Positions 8,458 through 16,635 of a stretch of 64,000 nucleotides of DNA are shown here, in pieces. The stretch is from assembly GCF_000359745.1 (NCBI RefSeq), contig NZ_AQHN01000077.1, positions 1 to 64,000 on the forward strand, in the 5' to 3' direction. The position numbers were made by a program, and so were the translations under genes. This DNA is from Rhizobium freirei PRF 81 (GTDB taxonomy: Bacteria; Pseudomonadota; Alphaproteobacteria; Rhizobiales; Rhizobiaceae). The notes beneath the pieces were generated by a model that saw only the letters and a list, made by a program, of their open reading frames with translations, ran no database searches and was not told where the DNA came from. Positions within the stretch are counted from its first letter, which is position 1. Every line of letters begins with the position of its first letter.

Positions 8458-8910
8458 TTATACGCGGTCTTCGCGCGGACGGCGCGGACGGTCTTCGCGA
8501 TCACCACGGTCCGGGCGCGGACCACGGTCACGGTCGCCGAAGCTGCGCTCCGGGCGGTCGCCATCGCGGCGCGGACGGTCGTCACGGTCGCGCTTCTGCA
8601 TCATGGCCGACGGGCCGTCTTCGTGCTTTTCAACAGCGATCGTCATGTAACGCAGGACGTCTTCGCTGATGCGCATCTGGCGTTCCATTTCCTGGATCGC
8701 AGCGGCCGGAGCATCGATGTCCATCAGGGCGTAGTGAGCCTTGCGGTTCTTCTTGATGCGGTAGGTGAGGGACTTGAGGCCCCAGTTTTCGATACGCCCG
8801 ACTTTACCGCCGTTAGCTTCGATAACACCCTTGTACTGTTCTACGAGGGCGTCGACCTGCTGAGCGGAAATATCCTGTCGAGCAAGGAATACATGTTCAT
8901 AAAGAGCCAT
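8458..8910 (-). CDS. rpsF: 30S ribosomal protein S6
   Basis: Small-subunit protein that binds S18 and the central domain of 16S rRNA. Start at 8910 (MALYEHVFLARQDIS), with AAGAAAGG upstream. The S6 ferredoxin-like fold covers about residues 1-100. From about residue 103 a highly charged tail of almost only Arg, Asp, Gly and Pro runs to the end (150 residues total), making the protein half again as long as the folded core. The tail is encoded by imperfect short repeats (8461-8600). Extended S6 tails are common in rhizobia; E. coli S6 instead receives added glutamates. Confidence 0.96.
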   Translation of the reverse strand: MALYEHVFLARQDISAQQVDALVEQYKGVIEANGGKVGRIENWGLKSLTYRIKKNRKAHYALMDIDAPAAAIQEMERQMRISEDVLRYMTIAVEKHEDGPSAMMQKRDRDDRPRRDGDRPERSFGDRDRGPRPDRGDREDRPRRPREDRV

Positions 8911-8930
8911 GGATAGCTTTGCCTTTCTTG

Positions 8931-8969
8931 CGTTGATCTGACCCGATATTCGGCGGCTAAGCCTCAACG
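8931..8969 (-). promoter_or_regulatory. Possible S6:S18 autoregulatory leader element
   Basis: In the rpsF 5' leader CGTTGA (minus strand, 8969-8964) can pair with TCAACG (8936-8931), 20 nt before the start codon. The enclosed segment contains GCCGCCGA and a small CCGA/TCGG hairpin. Many bacteria regulate rpsF-rpsR by an mRNA element with a conserved CCG that mimics the S6:S18 site on 16S rRNA. The pairing and CCG are seen; identity with that element is inference. Confidence 0.35.
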
Positions 8970-9043
8970 ACTGCTCCTGAGAGGGGTAAACCCAAGCAAG
9001 AAAAGCGTTTCCGAGACGGTCGAGAGCGGAGACACGGGAGGCT

Positions 9044-9059
9044 GGAACGCTTCCGTTCC
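9044..9059 (-). promoter_or_regulatory. Leader hairpin upstream of rpsF
   Basis: GGAACG (9044-9049) and CGTTCC (9054-9059) form a perfect 6-bp stem with a 4-nt loop within the predicted rpsF leader RNA. Function unknown. Confidence 0.4.
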
Positions 9060-9132
9060 GAACGATTCCCCTTGCGGAAAACCGGCCCTCCGTTCAGCCA
9101 CCAGCCAGAAGACCGGGTTGCGAACAGGGCGG

Positions 9133-9161
9133 CTTATACGGATTTTTCTGCGAAAGGCAAG
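9133..9161 (-). promoter_or_regulatory. Promoter of rpsF operon
   Basis: On the minus strand CTTGCC (9161-9156), a 17-bp spacer and TATAAG (9138-9133) match the rhizobial sigma-70 consensus (CTTGAC-17-TATAAT-like). The start site would be near 9126, leaving a leader of about 215 nt before rpsF. Confidence 0.65.
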
Positions 9162-9311
9162 GGGAGCGACGAAATTCCGCGGTCTCGCCTGAAGGCAACA
9201 CGAAACGTCAGCGATGCTCAGACCAAATCGTGAGACCACGTCTGCTGCCACATTGCGCGTGCCGCGCTCTCCCCTATGATGGGACACGAATTGCAGCAAT
9301 ACGGATTGTTC

Positions 9312-10058
9312 ATGCGCATCTTCCTCGTCCGGCACGGCGAATCCCTCGGCAATATCGATGACCGGGCCTATCGGCAGTTCGGCGATCACAATGTGCCGCT
9401 GACCGAATGGGGGCATCGGCAGGTGCTGCGGGCAGGCCAGGCGATCGCGGCCTATCTGAAAGGGCCGCCGAGTGGTGAACTGCGCAAGCTGAACGTCTGG
9501 TATTCGCCCTTTCTAAGGACACGCCAGAGCAAGGATGCGCTGCTCGAGGTTCTGCCGGCCGATCTGATCGGGGATGTCAGGGAGGATTATCTCTTGCGCG
9601 AGCAGGATTTCGGGCTCTTCACCGAAATCTATGATCATGCGGAACAGAAGCGGAAATTTCCCGACGAATTCGAGAAATGGGCGAGGCTGCGCAACAACAA
9701 CGGCAAGTTCTATGCGCGGCCGCCCGACGGCGAGAGCCGCGCCGACGTTGCCCAGCGCGTGCGCCTGTTCCTGCAAACCGTCATGCACGACGCCGAAAAC
9801 GGAAAGAACAATGTCATCATCGTCGGCCACGGCGTGACCAACCGGGCTTTCGAGATGAATTTCCTGCATCACCCTGTCGACTGGTTCGAGCACTCGGACA
9901 ATCCGGGAAATGCCGACGTGACCTTGATCGAAGGGCGGCGTGCGCAAGGTTATAGCTCGATCCTGCTTCACAAGTCCGTGGACAGGGTGAAAGGGCAGGA
10001 AGAGTTGCGCGAGGCTTATGGTTCGGAATTGGCGATTACGCCGAAGGCGGAGCAATAG
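9312..10058 (+). CDS. Histidine phosphatase family protein
   Basis: A 248-residue phosphoglycerate-mutase-like phosphatase. The phospho-accepting histidine lies in LVRHGES at the N-terminus; the second active-site histidine is in VGHGVTNRAF (about residue 176). Family members use a phosphohistidine intermediate on sugar phosphates, nucleotides or small metabolites; the substrate here is not readable. I chose the ATG at 9312 because the beta strand with the RHG motif normally begins at residue 1-5; an ATG at 9276 would add 12 residues without a ribosome site. It is a lone gene between divergent and convergent neighbours. Confidence 0.85.
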   Translation: MRIFLVRHGESLGNIDDRAYRQFGDHNVPLTEWGHRQVLRAGQAIAAYLKGPPSGELRKLNVWYSPFLRTRQSKDALLEVLPADLIGDVREDYLLREQDFGLFTEIYDHAEQKRKFPDEFEKWARLRNNNGKFYARPPDGESRADVAQRVRLFLQTVMHDAENGKNNVIIVGHGVTNRAFEMNFLHHPVDWFEHSDNPGNADVTLIEGRRAQGYSSILLHKSVDRVKGQEELREAYGSELAITPKAEQ

Positions 10059-10139
10059 AGCCTCCGCAGAGCGTGTTCTGCTGCGACGCGCTTCCTCATG
10101 TTGCGGCGCCCCGCGGCGAAACGGGGCGCCTTTCAGGCC

Positions 10140-11183
10140 TTACATCGGCATCGGGTATTTCCGGTGAATCTGCTCGATCTCGGCCAGAGCCTCCGCCGGC
10201 AGCGTCACATAAGCGGCCGCGATATCGGTCTCGAGCTGCGCCATCGTCGTCGCGCCGATGATGACCGAGGTCATGAAGGGCTTGGTGAGGCAATAGGCGA
10301 GCGCAAGCTTCGATGGGTCGATGCCGTATTTGGCGGTGATTTCCAGATAGGCCTTGACCGGCGGTTCCTGCAGCGGCTGCAGGCGGCCGCCGATATCGGT
10401 GTTGATCGAGCCGCGCGAGCCGGCCGGACGCGCTCCGCCGACATATTTGCCGGTGAGGATGCCGCCGGCAAGCGGCGAATAGGCGAGCAGCCCGACATCT
10501 TCGTGATGCGACAGTTCCGCCAGATCGAGGTCGAAATGCCGGTAGAGCAGATTGTACTCGTTCTGCGTGGTGACGACGCGCGGCAGGCCCTTCTGTTCGG
10601 CGATCGTCAGATATTTCTGGATGCCCCAGGTCGTCTCGTTCGAGAGGCCGACGGCGCGGATCTTGCCGGCCTTCACCAGCTCGCCCATCGTCTCCAGGAT
10701 CTCGGTGATATCGGCGACGGCTTTCTCGCGGCCCTGCGTGAAGGGGTTGTAATGCCAGTTCTGGCGGAAATGGAAATGGCCGCGGTTCGGCCAGTGGACC
10801 TGATAGAGATCGATATAGTCGGTCTTCAGCCGCTTCAGGCTAGCGTCGATAGCTGCATTGATATTGGCGGCATCCGGACCCTGGCCGCCGCGCAGATATT
10901 CGCGGCCGGGGCCGGCGACCTTCGTGGCAAGCACGATATCCTTGCGCTTGCCGGTCTTCGCAAACCAGGTGCCGATATATTCTTCCGTGCGCCCTTGCGT
11001 CTCCGGTCCCACAGGCGTTGTCGGGTACATTTCGGCGGTGTCGAAGAAATTGATACCCTTATGGACCGAATAATCCATCTGCTCATGCGCTTCGGCTTCG
11101 CTGTTCTGCGTGCCCCAGGTCATCGTGCCCAGGCAAATCTGCGAAACGGAAATATCGGTGCGGCCTAAACTCTTATATTTCAT
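10140..11183 (-). CDS. tas: Aldo/keto reductase, Tas-like
   Basis: NADP(H)-dependent oxidoreductase of the aldo/keto reductase superfamily, 347 residues, TIM-barrel fold. It resembles E. coli Tas closely along its length: LGTMTWGTQNSEAEAHEQMDY, GINFFDTAEMYP (Asp and Tyr of the catalytic tetrad), TKVAGP (Lys), YQVHWPNRG (His) and GATTMAQLE in the coenzyme loop. In E. coli Tas suppressed a tyrosine auxotrophy, but its natural substrate is unclear. The ATG at 11183 begins MKYKSLGRTDISVS. It is monocistronic and convergent with the phosphatase. Confidence 0.85.
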   Translation of the reverse strand: MKYKSLGRTDISVSQICLGTMTWGTQNSEAEAHEQMDYSVHKGINFFDTAEMYPTTPVGPETQGRTEEYIGTWFAKTGKRKDIVLATKVAGPGREYLRGGQGPDAANINAAIDASLKRLKTDYIDLYQVHWPNRGHFHFRQNWHYNPFTQGREKAVADITEILETMGELVKAGKIRAVGLSNETTWGIQKYLTIAEQKGLPRVVTTQNEYNLLYRHFDLDLAELSHHEDVGLLAYSPLAGGILTGKYVGGARPAGSRGSINTDIGGRLQPLQEPPVKAYLEITAKYGIDPSKLALAYCLTKPFMTSVIIGATTMAQLETDIAAAYVTLPAEALAEIEQIHRKYPMPM

Positions 11184-11378
11184 GGGAAAACCTTGGGGGA
11201 TAGGAGAAGGTCAAAATGAATGAGGTCGCGCAAATTTAGGCCCGATCTGAGCAAGCGCAAGAAAAAAATCATTGCGTCTCGCAGGCGCAAAAGCCTGTGG
11301 CTGCGGGGCTTGCGCTATTGACTCCGGCGCAAACAATGTCATTGGGAAGCAAAACGACCCCTAAAAGGACGCTTTATA

Positions 11379-12323
11379 ATGACTGTTGCTTTCACATTTC
11401 CCGGCCAGGGCAGCCAGGCTGTCGGCATGGGCAAGGACCTTGCCGACAATTTCGCCGAGGCGCGTGCCGTCTTCGAGGAAGTCGATGAAGCGCTCGGTGA
11501 AAAGCTCTCCGACGTCATCTTCAACGGCCCGGAAGACAAGCTGACGTTGACGGCCAATGCGCAGCCGGCGTTGATGGCCGTGTCGCTCGCCGTCATCCGT
11601 GTGCTGCAGGCTCGTGGCCTGGACCTGAAGGGCAAGGTCGCCTATGTCGCCGGCCATTCGCTCGGCGAATATTCCGCGCTTTGTGCCGCCGGCACCTTCT
11701 CGCTTGTCGACACGGCACGGCTGCTGCGCATCCGCGGCAACGCCATGCAGGCCGCAGTTCCCGTCGGCGTCGGCGCCATGGCTGCGATCATTGGGCTCGA
11801 ACATGCGGATGTTGTCGCAGTCTGTGCGGAAGCGTCCGCTCTCGGCGCCTGCCAGATCGCCAATGACAATGGCGGCGGCCAGATTGTCATTTCCGGCGAG
11901 AAAGCTCCGGTCGAGAAGGCTGCCGAGCTTGCGACCGCCAAGGGTGCCAAGCGCGCTATCCTGCTGCCGGTCTCCGCTCCTTTCCATTCGACGCTGATGG
12001 CGCCTGCCGCCGAAGCCATGCGCGAGGCGCTTGCGGGTGTCGCCAAGGCCAATCCGGTCGTGCCTGTGATTGCCAACGTCTGGGCCGCTCCGGTGACGGA
12101 TGCCGGCGAAATCGCAAAGCTGCTGGTCGAGCAGGTCACCGGTCAGGTGCGCTGGCGCGAGACGGTGGAATGGTTTGCCGCCAACAATGTCACGACACTA
12201 TATGAGATCGGCGCCGGTAAGGTGTTGACGGGCCTGGCGCGCCGCATCGACAAATCGGTTAACGGCATCGCCGTCAATAGTGCGGCTGATATCGACACGG
12301 CGCTTGCCGCACTGCTCGGCTGA
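11379..12323 (+). CDS. fabD: Malonyl CoA-ACP transacylase
   Basis: Transfers malonyl from CoA to acyl carrier protein, the entry step of type II fatty acid synthesis. It is 314 residues. The N-terminal FPGQGSQ motif, nucleophile S94 in GHSLGEY, the CoA-binding arginine region (LLRIRGNAMQ) and catalytic H203 in APFHST are all present. First gene of fabD-fabG-acpP-fabF, 24 bp before fabG. Upstream DNA (11184-11378) should hold the promoter; I could not settle on one. Confidence 0.96.
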   Translation: MTVAFTFPGQGSQAVGMGKDLADNFAEARAVFEEVDEALGEKLSDVIFNGPEDKLTLTANAQPALMAVSLAVIRVLQARGLDLKGKVAYVAGHSLGEYSALCAAGTFSLVDTARLLRIRGNAMQAAVPVGVGAMAAIIGLEHADVVAVCAEASALGACQIANDNGGGQIVISGEKAPVEKAAELATAKGAKRAILLPVSAPFHSTLMAPAAEAMREALAGVAKANPVVPVIANVWAAPVTDAGEIAKLLVEQVTGQVRWRETVEWFAANNVTTLYEIGAGKVLTGLARRIDKSVNGIAVNSAADIDTALAALLG

Positions 12324-12347
12324 AAAAATTAGAAGCGAGGGACACAC

Positions 12348-13085
12348 ATGCTTGATTTGACCGGCCGTAAGGCCCTGGTAACCGGCGCATCCGGCGGCAT
12401 CGGCGAAGAAATCGCCCGGCTCCTGCACAAGCAGGGCGCGATCGTCGGCCTGCACGGCACGCGCGTCGAAAAGCTGGAGACGCTGGCGTCCGAACTCGGC
12501 GATCGCGTCAAGATCTTCCCGGCCAACCTGTCGGATCGCGACGAGGTAAAGGCGCTCGGCGCCAAGGCCGAAGAAGAGCTCGGCGGCGTCGATATCCTCG
12601 TCAACAATGCCGGCATCACCAAGGACGGCCTCTTCGTGCGCATGAGCGATGACGACTGGGATGCCGTGCTGGAAGTCAACCTCACGGCCGTCTTCCGCCT
12701 GACGCGCGAGCTGACCCATCCGATGATGCGCCGCCGTTATGGCCGCATCATCAACATCACCTCGGTCGTCGGCGTCACGGGCAATCCCGGCCAGGCGAAC
12801 TACTGCGCCTCCAAGGCCGGTATGATCGGCTTCACCAAGTCGCTGGCGCAGGAAATCGCCACGCGCAACGTCACGGTCAACTGCGTTGCCCCTGGCTTCA
12901 TCGAAAGTGCGATGACGGGCAAGCTGAACGACAAGCAGAAGGAAGCCATCATGGGAGCCATTCCCATGAAGCGCATGGGCACAGGTCAGGAAGTTGCTTC
13001 CGCCGTTGCCTATCTTGCTTCCTCGGAAGCCAGCTACGTCACGGGTCAGACGATCCATGTCAACGGCGGCATGGCGATGATCTAA
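12348..13085 (+). CDS. fabG: 3-oxoacyl-ACP reductase
   Basis: NADPH-dependent reduction of beta-ketoacyl-ACP in fatty acid elongation. A 245-residue classical SDR: cofactor motif TGASGGIG at residues 12-19, NNAG, and the catalytic S139, Y152 and K156 (YCASK). The C-terminal FabG features (GQTIHVNGGMAMI) are present. Start ATG at 12348 has GCGAGG upstream. The neighbours fabD and acpP confirm the role and separate it from the many SDRs of unknown substrate. Confidence 0.96.
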   Translation: MLDLTGRKALVTGASGGIGEEIARLLHKQGAIVGLHGTRVEKLETLASELGDRVKIFPANLSDRDEVKALGAKAEEELGGVDILVNNAGITKDGLFVRMSDDDWDAVLEVNLTAVFRLTRELTHPMMRRRYGRIINITSVVGVTGNPGQANYCASKAGMIGFTKSLAQEIATRNVTVNCVAPGFIESAMTGKLNDKQKEAIMGAIPMKRMGTGQEVASAVAYLASSEASYVTGQTIHVNGGMAMI

Positions 13086-13369
13086 AGGAATTGCCATTGA
13101 AGGGAACTTTCCCTCCAATAGCATGTTGAGCAACCCGCAGCCGGCTATTTTCTGACTTTGCGACGGACTTAAACCGTGTTAAGCGGGCCATGACTGTGAA
13201 CAGTCGTCCGGAAAATGCAGACGGACTGGGCCGCATTCAAGGCGCTGGACCGGATCTCAATGCCGGGCTGAACGGGTTTGCCAGCGGTGTCAGGACAGAC
13301 GCTGCAGGTTTGAATAGGTAGGGATGTCACAGGGCATTCTGATCAGGATATAAGGTCGAGGAAACCGAC

Positions 13370-13606
13370 ATGAGCGATATCGCAGAACGCGTAAAGAAAA
13401 TTGTTGTTGATCATCTTGGCGTTGACGCCGACAAGGTTGTTGAAAGCGCAAGCTTCATCGACGATCTGGGTGCGGACTCGCTCGACACGGTCGAACTGGT
13501 CATGGCTTTCGAAGAAGAATTCGGCGTTGAAATCCCGGACGATGCTGCTGACTCGATCCTGACCGTTGGCGACGCGGTAAAGTTCATTGAGAAGGCTCAG
13601 GCCTAA
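13370..13606 (+). CDS. acpP: Acyl carrier protein
   Basis: 78-residue carrier protein for fatty acid synthesis. The phosphopantetheine attachment serine is S37 in GADSLDTVELVMAFEEEF. It is strongly acidic, as expected. A 284-bp gap separates it from fabG, leaving space for its own promoter, and hairpins follow its stop, consistent with the higher expression that ACP needs compared with its neighbours. Confidence 0.98.
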   Translation: MSDIAERVKKIVVDHLGVDADKVVESASFIDDLGADSLDTVELVMAFEEEFGVEIPDDAADSILTVGDAVKFIEKAQA

Positions 13607-13625
13607 TCTCTTGCGCTTTTTGAAG

Positions 13626-13647
13626 GGGCGGGCTGAAAAGTCCGCCC
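13626..13647 (+). terminator. Hairpin 1 downstream of acpP
   Basis: GGGCGGGCT (13626-13634) pairs with AGTCCGCCC (13639-13647) with one G-T pair and a GAAA loop, 20 bp after the acpP stop. A short TATTTCGT follows. Likely a partial terminator or mRNA-stabilising stem. Confidence 0.6.
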
Positions 13648-13650
13648 TAT

Positions 13651-13673
13651 TTCGTCCGGCGGAGCCGGACGAA
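13651..13673 (+). terminator. Hairpin 2 downstream of acpP
   Basis: TTCGTCCGGC (13651-13660) and GCCGGACGAA (13664-13673) form a perfect 10-bp stem with a 3-nt loop. It lies immediately after hairpin 1 and 48 bp before the fabF start. No T-run follows. Confidence 0.55.
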
Positions 13674-13720
13674 CTGTGTTTATACGCATATCATCATAAA
13701 AAGACGGGGGTCTGCGGGCG

Positions 13721-14983
13721 ATGAGACGTGTCGTTATCACGGGTACCGGCATGGTATCACCTTTGGGCTGCGGCACCGAGGTGTCCTGGACGCGTTTGCT
13801 CGCTGGGCACAATGGCGCGCGCCGCGTGACCGAATTCGAGGTCGAAGATCTCCCGGCAAAGATTGCCTGCCGTATTCCTGTTGGCGATGGCACCGACGGC
13901 ACGTTCCATGCTGACGACTGGATGGAGCCGAAGGAGCAGCGCAAGGTCGATCCCTTCATCATCTATGGCATGGCGGCAGCGGACATGGCGCTCGCCGATG
14001 CACACTGGCACCCGAAAACGGATGAGGATCAGATCGCCACGGGCGTCATGATCGGCTCGGGCATCGGCGGCCTCGAAGGCATCGTCGAAGCCGGCTATAC
14101 GCTGCGCGACAAGGGTCCGCGCCGCATCTCGCCTTTCTTTATCCCGGGCCGTCTCATCAACCTGGTTTCCGGCCAAGTCTCTATCCGCCACAAGCTGCGC
14201 GGCCCGAACCATGCGGTCGTCACCGCATGCTCGACCGGTGCCCACGCCATTGGCGATGCTGCCCGCCTGATCATGCTCGGCGACGCCGATGTGATGGTCG
14301 CCGGTGGCGCCGAAGCACCGGTCTGCCGTATCTCGCTCGCGGGCTTTGCCGCCTGCAAGGCGCTGTCGACGGACTTTAACGACACGCCGCAAAAAGCTTC
14401 GCGTCCCTATGACCGTGACCGTGACGGCTTCGTCATGGGCGAGGGCGCCGGTGTCGTCGTTCTGGAGGAGCTGGAACACGCCAAGGCGCGCGGCGCCAAG
14501 ATCTACGCCGAAGTGGTCGGCTACGGCCTCTCGGGCGACGCGCACCATATCACCGCTCCTTCCGAGGATGGCGAAGGCGCGCTCCGCTGCATGACCTCCG
14601 CGCTGAAGCGCGCCGGCCTGACCCCGGCAGACCTGGACTATATCAACGCCCACGGCACCTCGACCATGGCGGATACGATCGAGCTTGGCGCAGTCGAGCG
14701 TCTGGTCGGCAATGCGGCTTCGAGGATCTCGATGTCGTCCACCAAGTCGGCGACCGGCCACTTGCTCGGCGCTGCCGGTGCGATCGAGGCGATCTTTGCG
14801 ACGCTCGCCATTCGCGACAACATCGCCCCGCCGACGCTCAACCTCGATAATCCCGAGCGTGACACCGCCATCGATCTCGTTCCGCACAAGGCACGCAAGC
14901 GCGAAATCAATGTCGCGCTGTCGAACTCCTTCGGCTTCGGCGGCACGAACGCCTCGCTTGTCCTGCGCCGTTATGAGGCTTAA
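13721..14983 (+). CDS. fabF: 3-oxoacyl-ACP synthase II
   Basis: Condensing enzyme that elongates acyl-ACP with malonyl-ACP. It is 420 residues with a thiolase fold. The catalytic triad is visible: C170 (TACSTGAHAIGDA), H311 (NAHGTSTMADTIE) and H347 (KSATGHLLGAAG). The C-terminal NSFGFGGTNASLV is the standard family end. It follows acpP after two hairpins. FabF type (not FabB) is supported by length, the position beside acpP and the alphaproteobacterial context. Confidence 0.96.
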   Translation: MRRVVITGTGMVSPLGCGTEVSWTRLLAGHNGARRVTEFEVEDLPAKIACRIPVGDGTDGTFHADDWMEPKEQRKVDPFIIYGMAAADMALADAHWHPKTDEDQIATGVMIGSGIGGLEGIVEAGYTLRDKGPRRISPFFIPGRLINLVSGQVSIRHKLRGPNHAVVTACSTGAHAIGDAARLIMLGDADVMVAGGAEAPVCRISLAGFAACKALSTDFNDTPQKASRPYDRDRDGFVMGEGAGVVVLEELEHAKARGAKIYAEVVGYGLSGDAHHITAPSEDGEGALRCMTSALKRAGLTPADLDYINAHGTSTMADTIELGAVERLVGNAASRISMSSTKSATGHLLGAAGAIEAIFATLAIRDNIAPPTLNLDNPERDTAIDLVPHKARKREINVALSNSFGFGGTNASLVLRRYEA

Positions 14984-15201
14984 TAACAGCGCGTAACTGC
15001 GAAAGCGGGATCTGTTCTTCGGCAAGCCCGCGCGCCGTTCCCGAATGTTACCGTGGTTGTGTGCGTCTCCGCGATGCATCGCGGTAACGTCTGATCGGTC
15101 TAAGTCGGAGCCCTGAGCGGGTTCCGCCTTATCTTCTGGACCTGTTTTTTGCCGCATTGCTTGGCCAAAGAGCAGGCAATCGAAAAAGGAAGGGATTGCC
15201 G

Positions 15202-16416
15202 GTGAGCGATACGAACCAGAGCAACGGAACTCCGAGCGGACAGAAGGGGCCGATCATCCCGAAATCGGCAAGCGAAGCCCTGCGTCCGGAGCGTGTTCCG
15301 GATCCGCCCAAGCGTTCGCGCAAAGCTCGCAGCCAGATGGTGATCTTTCTGAACTTTCTGATGACGCTGGTGGTTTTCGTCGTCATCGCGGCTGTTGCAG
15401 GCACCTATTACGCCTTCTCGATCTATCGCAGCCCCGGTCCGCTGACGACCAATACGAATTTCATCGTGCGCAATGGCGCGGGCCTGAACGAGATCGCCAA
15501 TCGCCTCGAATCAAACAACATCATCACCGATCAGCGCATCTTCCGTTGGCTGACGACCACCTATCTGCATGACAATGAAACGCTTAGGGCCGGCGAATAT
15601 GAGATCAAGGCCGGCGCTTCCATGAAAGACATCATGGAGCTGCTGAAGTCGGGAAAATCCATCCTCTATTCGGTCACCTTGCCCGAAGGGCTGACGGTAC
15701 GGCAGATTTTCAACAAGCTGCAAGCCGATACCGTGCTGGAAGGCGATTTGCCGTCGGCGCTGCCGGCGGAGGGCAGTCTGCGACCCGATACCTACAAGTT
15801 CACGCGCGGCACCAAGCGCACCGAAATCGTCGAGCAGATGGCGGGGGCGCAGCAAAAGCTCGTCGAGCAGATCTGGGCCAGGCGCGATCCAAACGCGCAA
15901 CTGGCGAACAAGCAGGATTTCGTGACGCTCGCCTCCATCGTCGAGAAGGAAACCGGCCTTGCGGATGAGCGAGCTCATGTCGCCTCCGTGTTCCTCAATC
16001 GTCTCGGCAAGGGCATGCGTCTGCAGTCGGATCCGACGATTATTTACGGCCTCTTCGGCGGGGAAGGAAAGCCGTCCGATCGGCCGATCTATCAGTCGGA
16101 CCTGAAGAAAGAGACGCCTTACAACACCTATATCATCAAGGGTCTGCCGCCGACGCCGATCGCAAATCCGGGCAAGGATGCGCTCGAAGCCGTCGCCAAT
16201 CCCTGGAAGACGCAGGATCTTTATTTCGTCGCTGACGGCTCTGGCGGTCATGTCTTCGCCGCAACGCTGGAAGAACACAATGCCAACGTCAAGCGCTGGC
16301 GCAAGCTGGTTGCCGAGAAGGGCGAAGATCCGAGTGCAATTGCCGTCGACGGCCAGCCCGACGATGCCACGACGGCTCCGGGCTCTGGCGCTCAGCAGAA
16401 GAAGAAGACCAACTGA
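15202..16416 (+). CDS. mltG: Endolytic transglycosylase MltG
   Basis: Inner-membrane lytic transglycosylase that cleaves nascent peptidoglycan and sets glycan length. A cytoplasmic N-terminus rich in basic residues precedes one transmembrane helix (about residues 44-66, FLNFLMTLVVFVVIAAV). The YceG domain follows, with a LysM-like part (FIVRNGAGLNEIANRLE) and the catalytic region LASIVEKETG (Glu). The conserved QSDPTIIYGL and NTYIIKGLPPTPIANPG motifs are present. I chose the GTG at 15202 because AAGGAAGGG lies just upstream; a TTG at 15157 is less likely. 404 residues, with a hydrophilic tail. Usual fabF-mltG-yicC-gmk order. Confidence 0.92.
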   Translation: MSDTNQSNGTPSGQKGPIIPKSASEALRPERVPDPPKRSRKARSQMVIFLNFLMTLVVFVVIAAVAGTYYAFSIYRSPGPLTTNTNFIVRNGAGLNEIANRLESNNIITDQRIFRWLTTTYLHDNETLRAGEYEIKAGASMKDIMELLKSGKSILYSVTLPEGLTVRQIFNKLQADTVLEGDLPSALPAEGSLRPDTYKFTRGTKRTEIVEQMAGAQQKLVEQIWARRDPNAQLANKQDFVTLASIVEKETGLADERAHVASVFLNRLGKGMRLQSDPTIIYGLFGGEGKPSDRPIYQSDLKKETPYNTYIIKGLPPTPIANPGKDALEAVANPWKTQDLYFVADGSGGHVFAATLEEHNANVKRWRKLVAEKGEDPSAIAVDGQPDDATTAPGSGAQQKKKTN

Positions 16417-16446
16417 TCCTTGTTGCGCCATGGCTTCGATGAAGCA

Positions 16447-16492
16447 AGAGCATGATGCCGAAAAGTGTGGGCGGCTTTAGGTATCATGCTCT
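16447..16492. repeat. RIME-like palindrome between mltG and yicC
   Basis: AGAGCATGAT (16447-16456) and ATCATGCTCT (16483-16492) are exact 10-bp inverted arms. The left side continues as GCCGAAAAGTGTG, very close to the CATGATCCCGAAAAGTGG core I recall for RIME1, the rhizobial intergenic mosaic element. No coding function. Confidence 0.6.
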
Positions 16493-16518
16493 ACTTTCTT
16501 GCTTCTGGAGCGGATTCA

Positions 16519-16545
16519 GATTTTAGGTCGAACAGACCTAAAATC
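16519..16545. repeat. Second hairpin of the mltG-yicC intergenic mosaic
   Basis: GATTTTAGGTC (16519-16529) and GACCTAAAATC (16535-16545) form a perfect 11-bp stem with a 5-nt loop. Outside a 3-nt bulge the stem continues CGGAT/ATCCG (16511-16515 with 16546-16550). It follows the RIME-like unit directly, as in mosaic elements made of several palindromes. It could also slow transcription from mltG into yicC. Confidence 0.55.
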
Positions 16546-16635
16546 ATCCGGCTTCAGTGGCGCGGTTTCACTTTACATTGATCCCCAATCCGATGATTTT
16601 CGATGGGTTGGGGACAGGAATTTTCGGAGGCTTGC

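Larger units (their letters stand above)
8911..9311. other. Divergent intergenic region rpsF / histidine phosphatase
   Basis: About 400 bp. On the minus strand it holds a strong promoter (9133-9161), a hairpin (9044-9059) and a leader structure next to rpsF (8931-8969). For the plus-strand phosphatase I see no clear promoter. The long minus-strand leader (about 215 nt) is unusual for a short ribosomal operon. Confidence 0.6.

Noticed and set aside
13096..13119. Inverted repeat after fabG (ATTGAAGGGAA / TTCCCTCCAAT)
   Set aside because: It has a mismatch, a 2-nt loop and no T-run, so it is not a convincing terminator.
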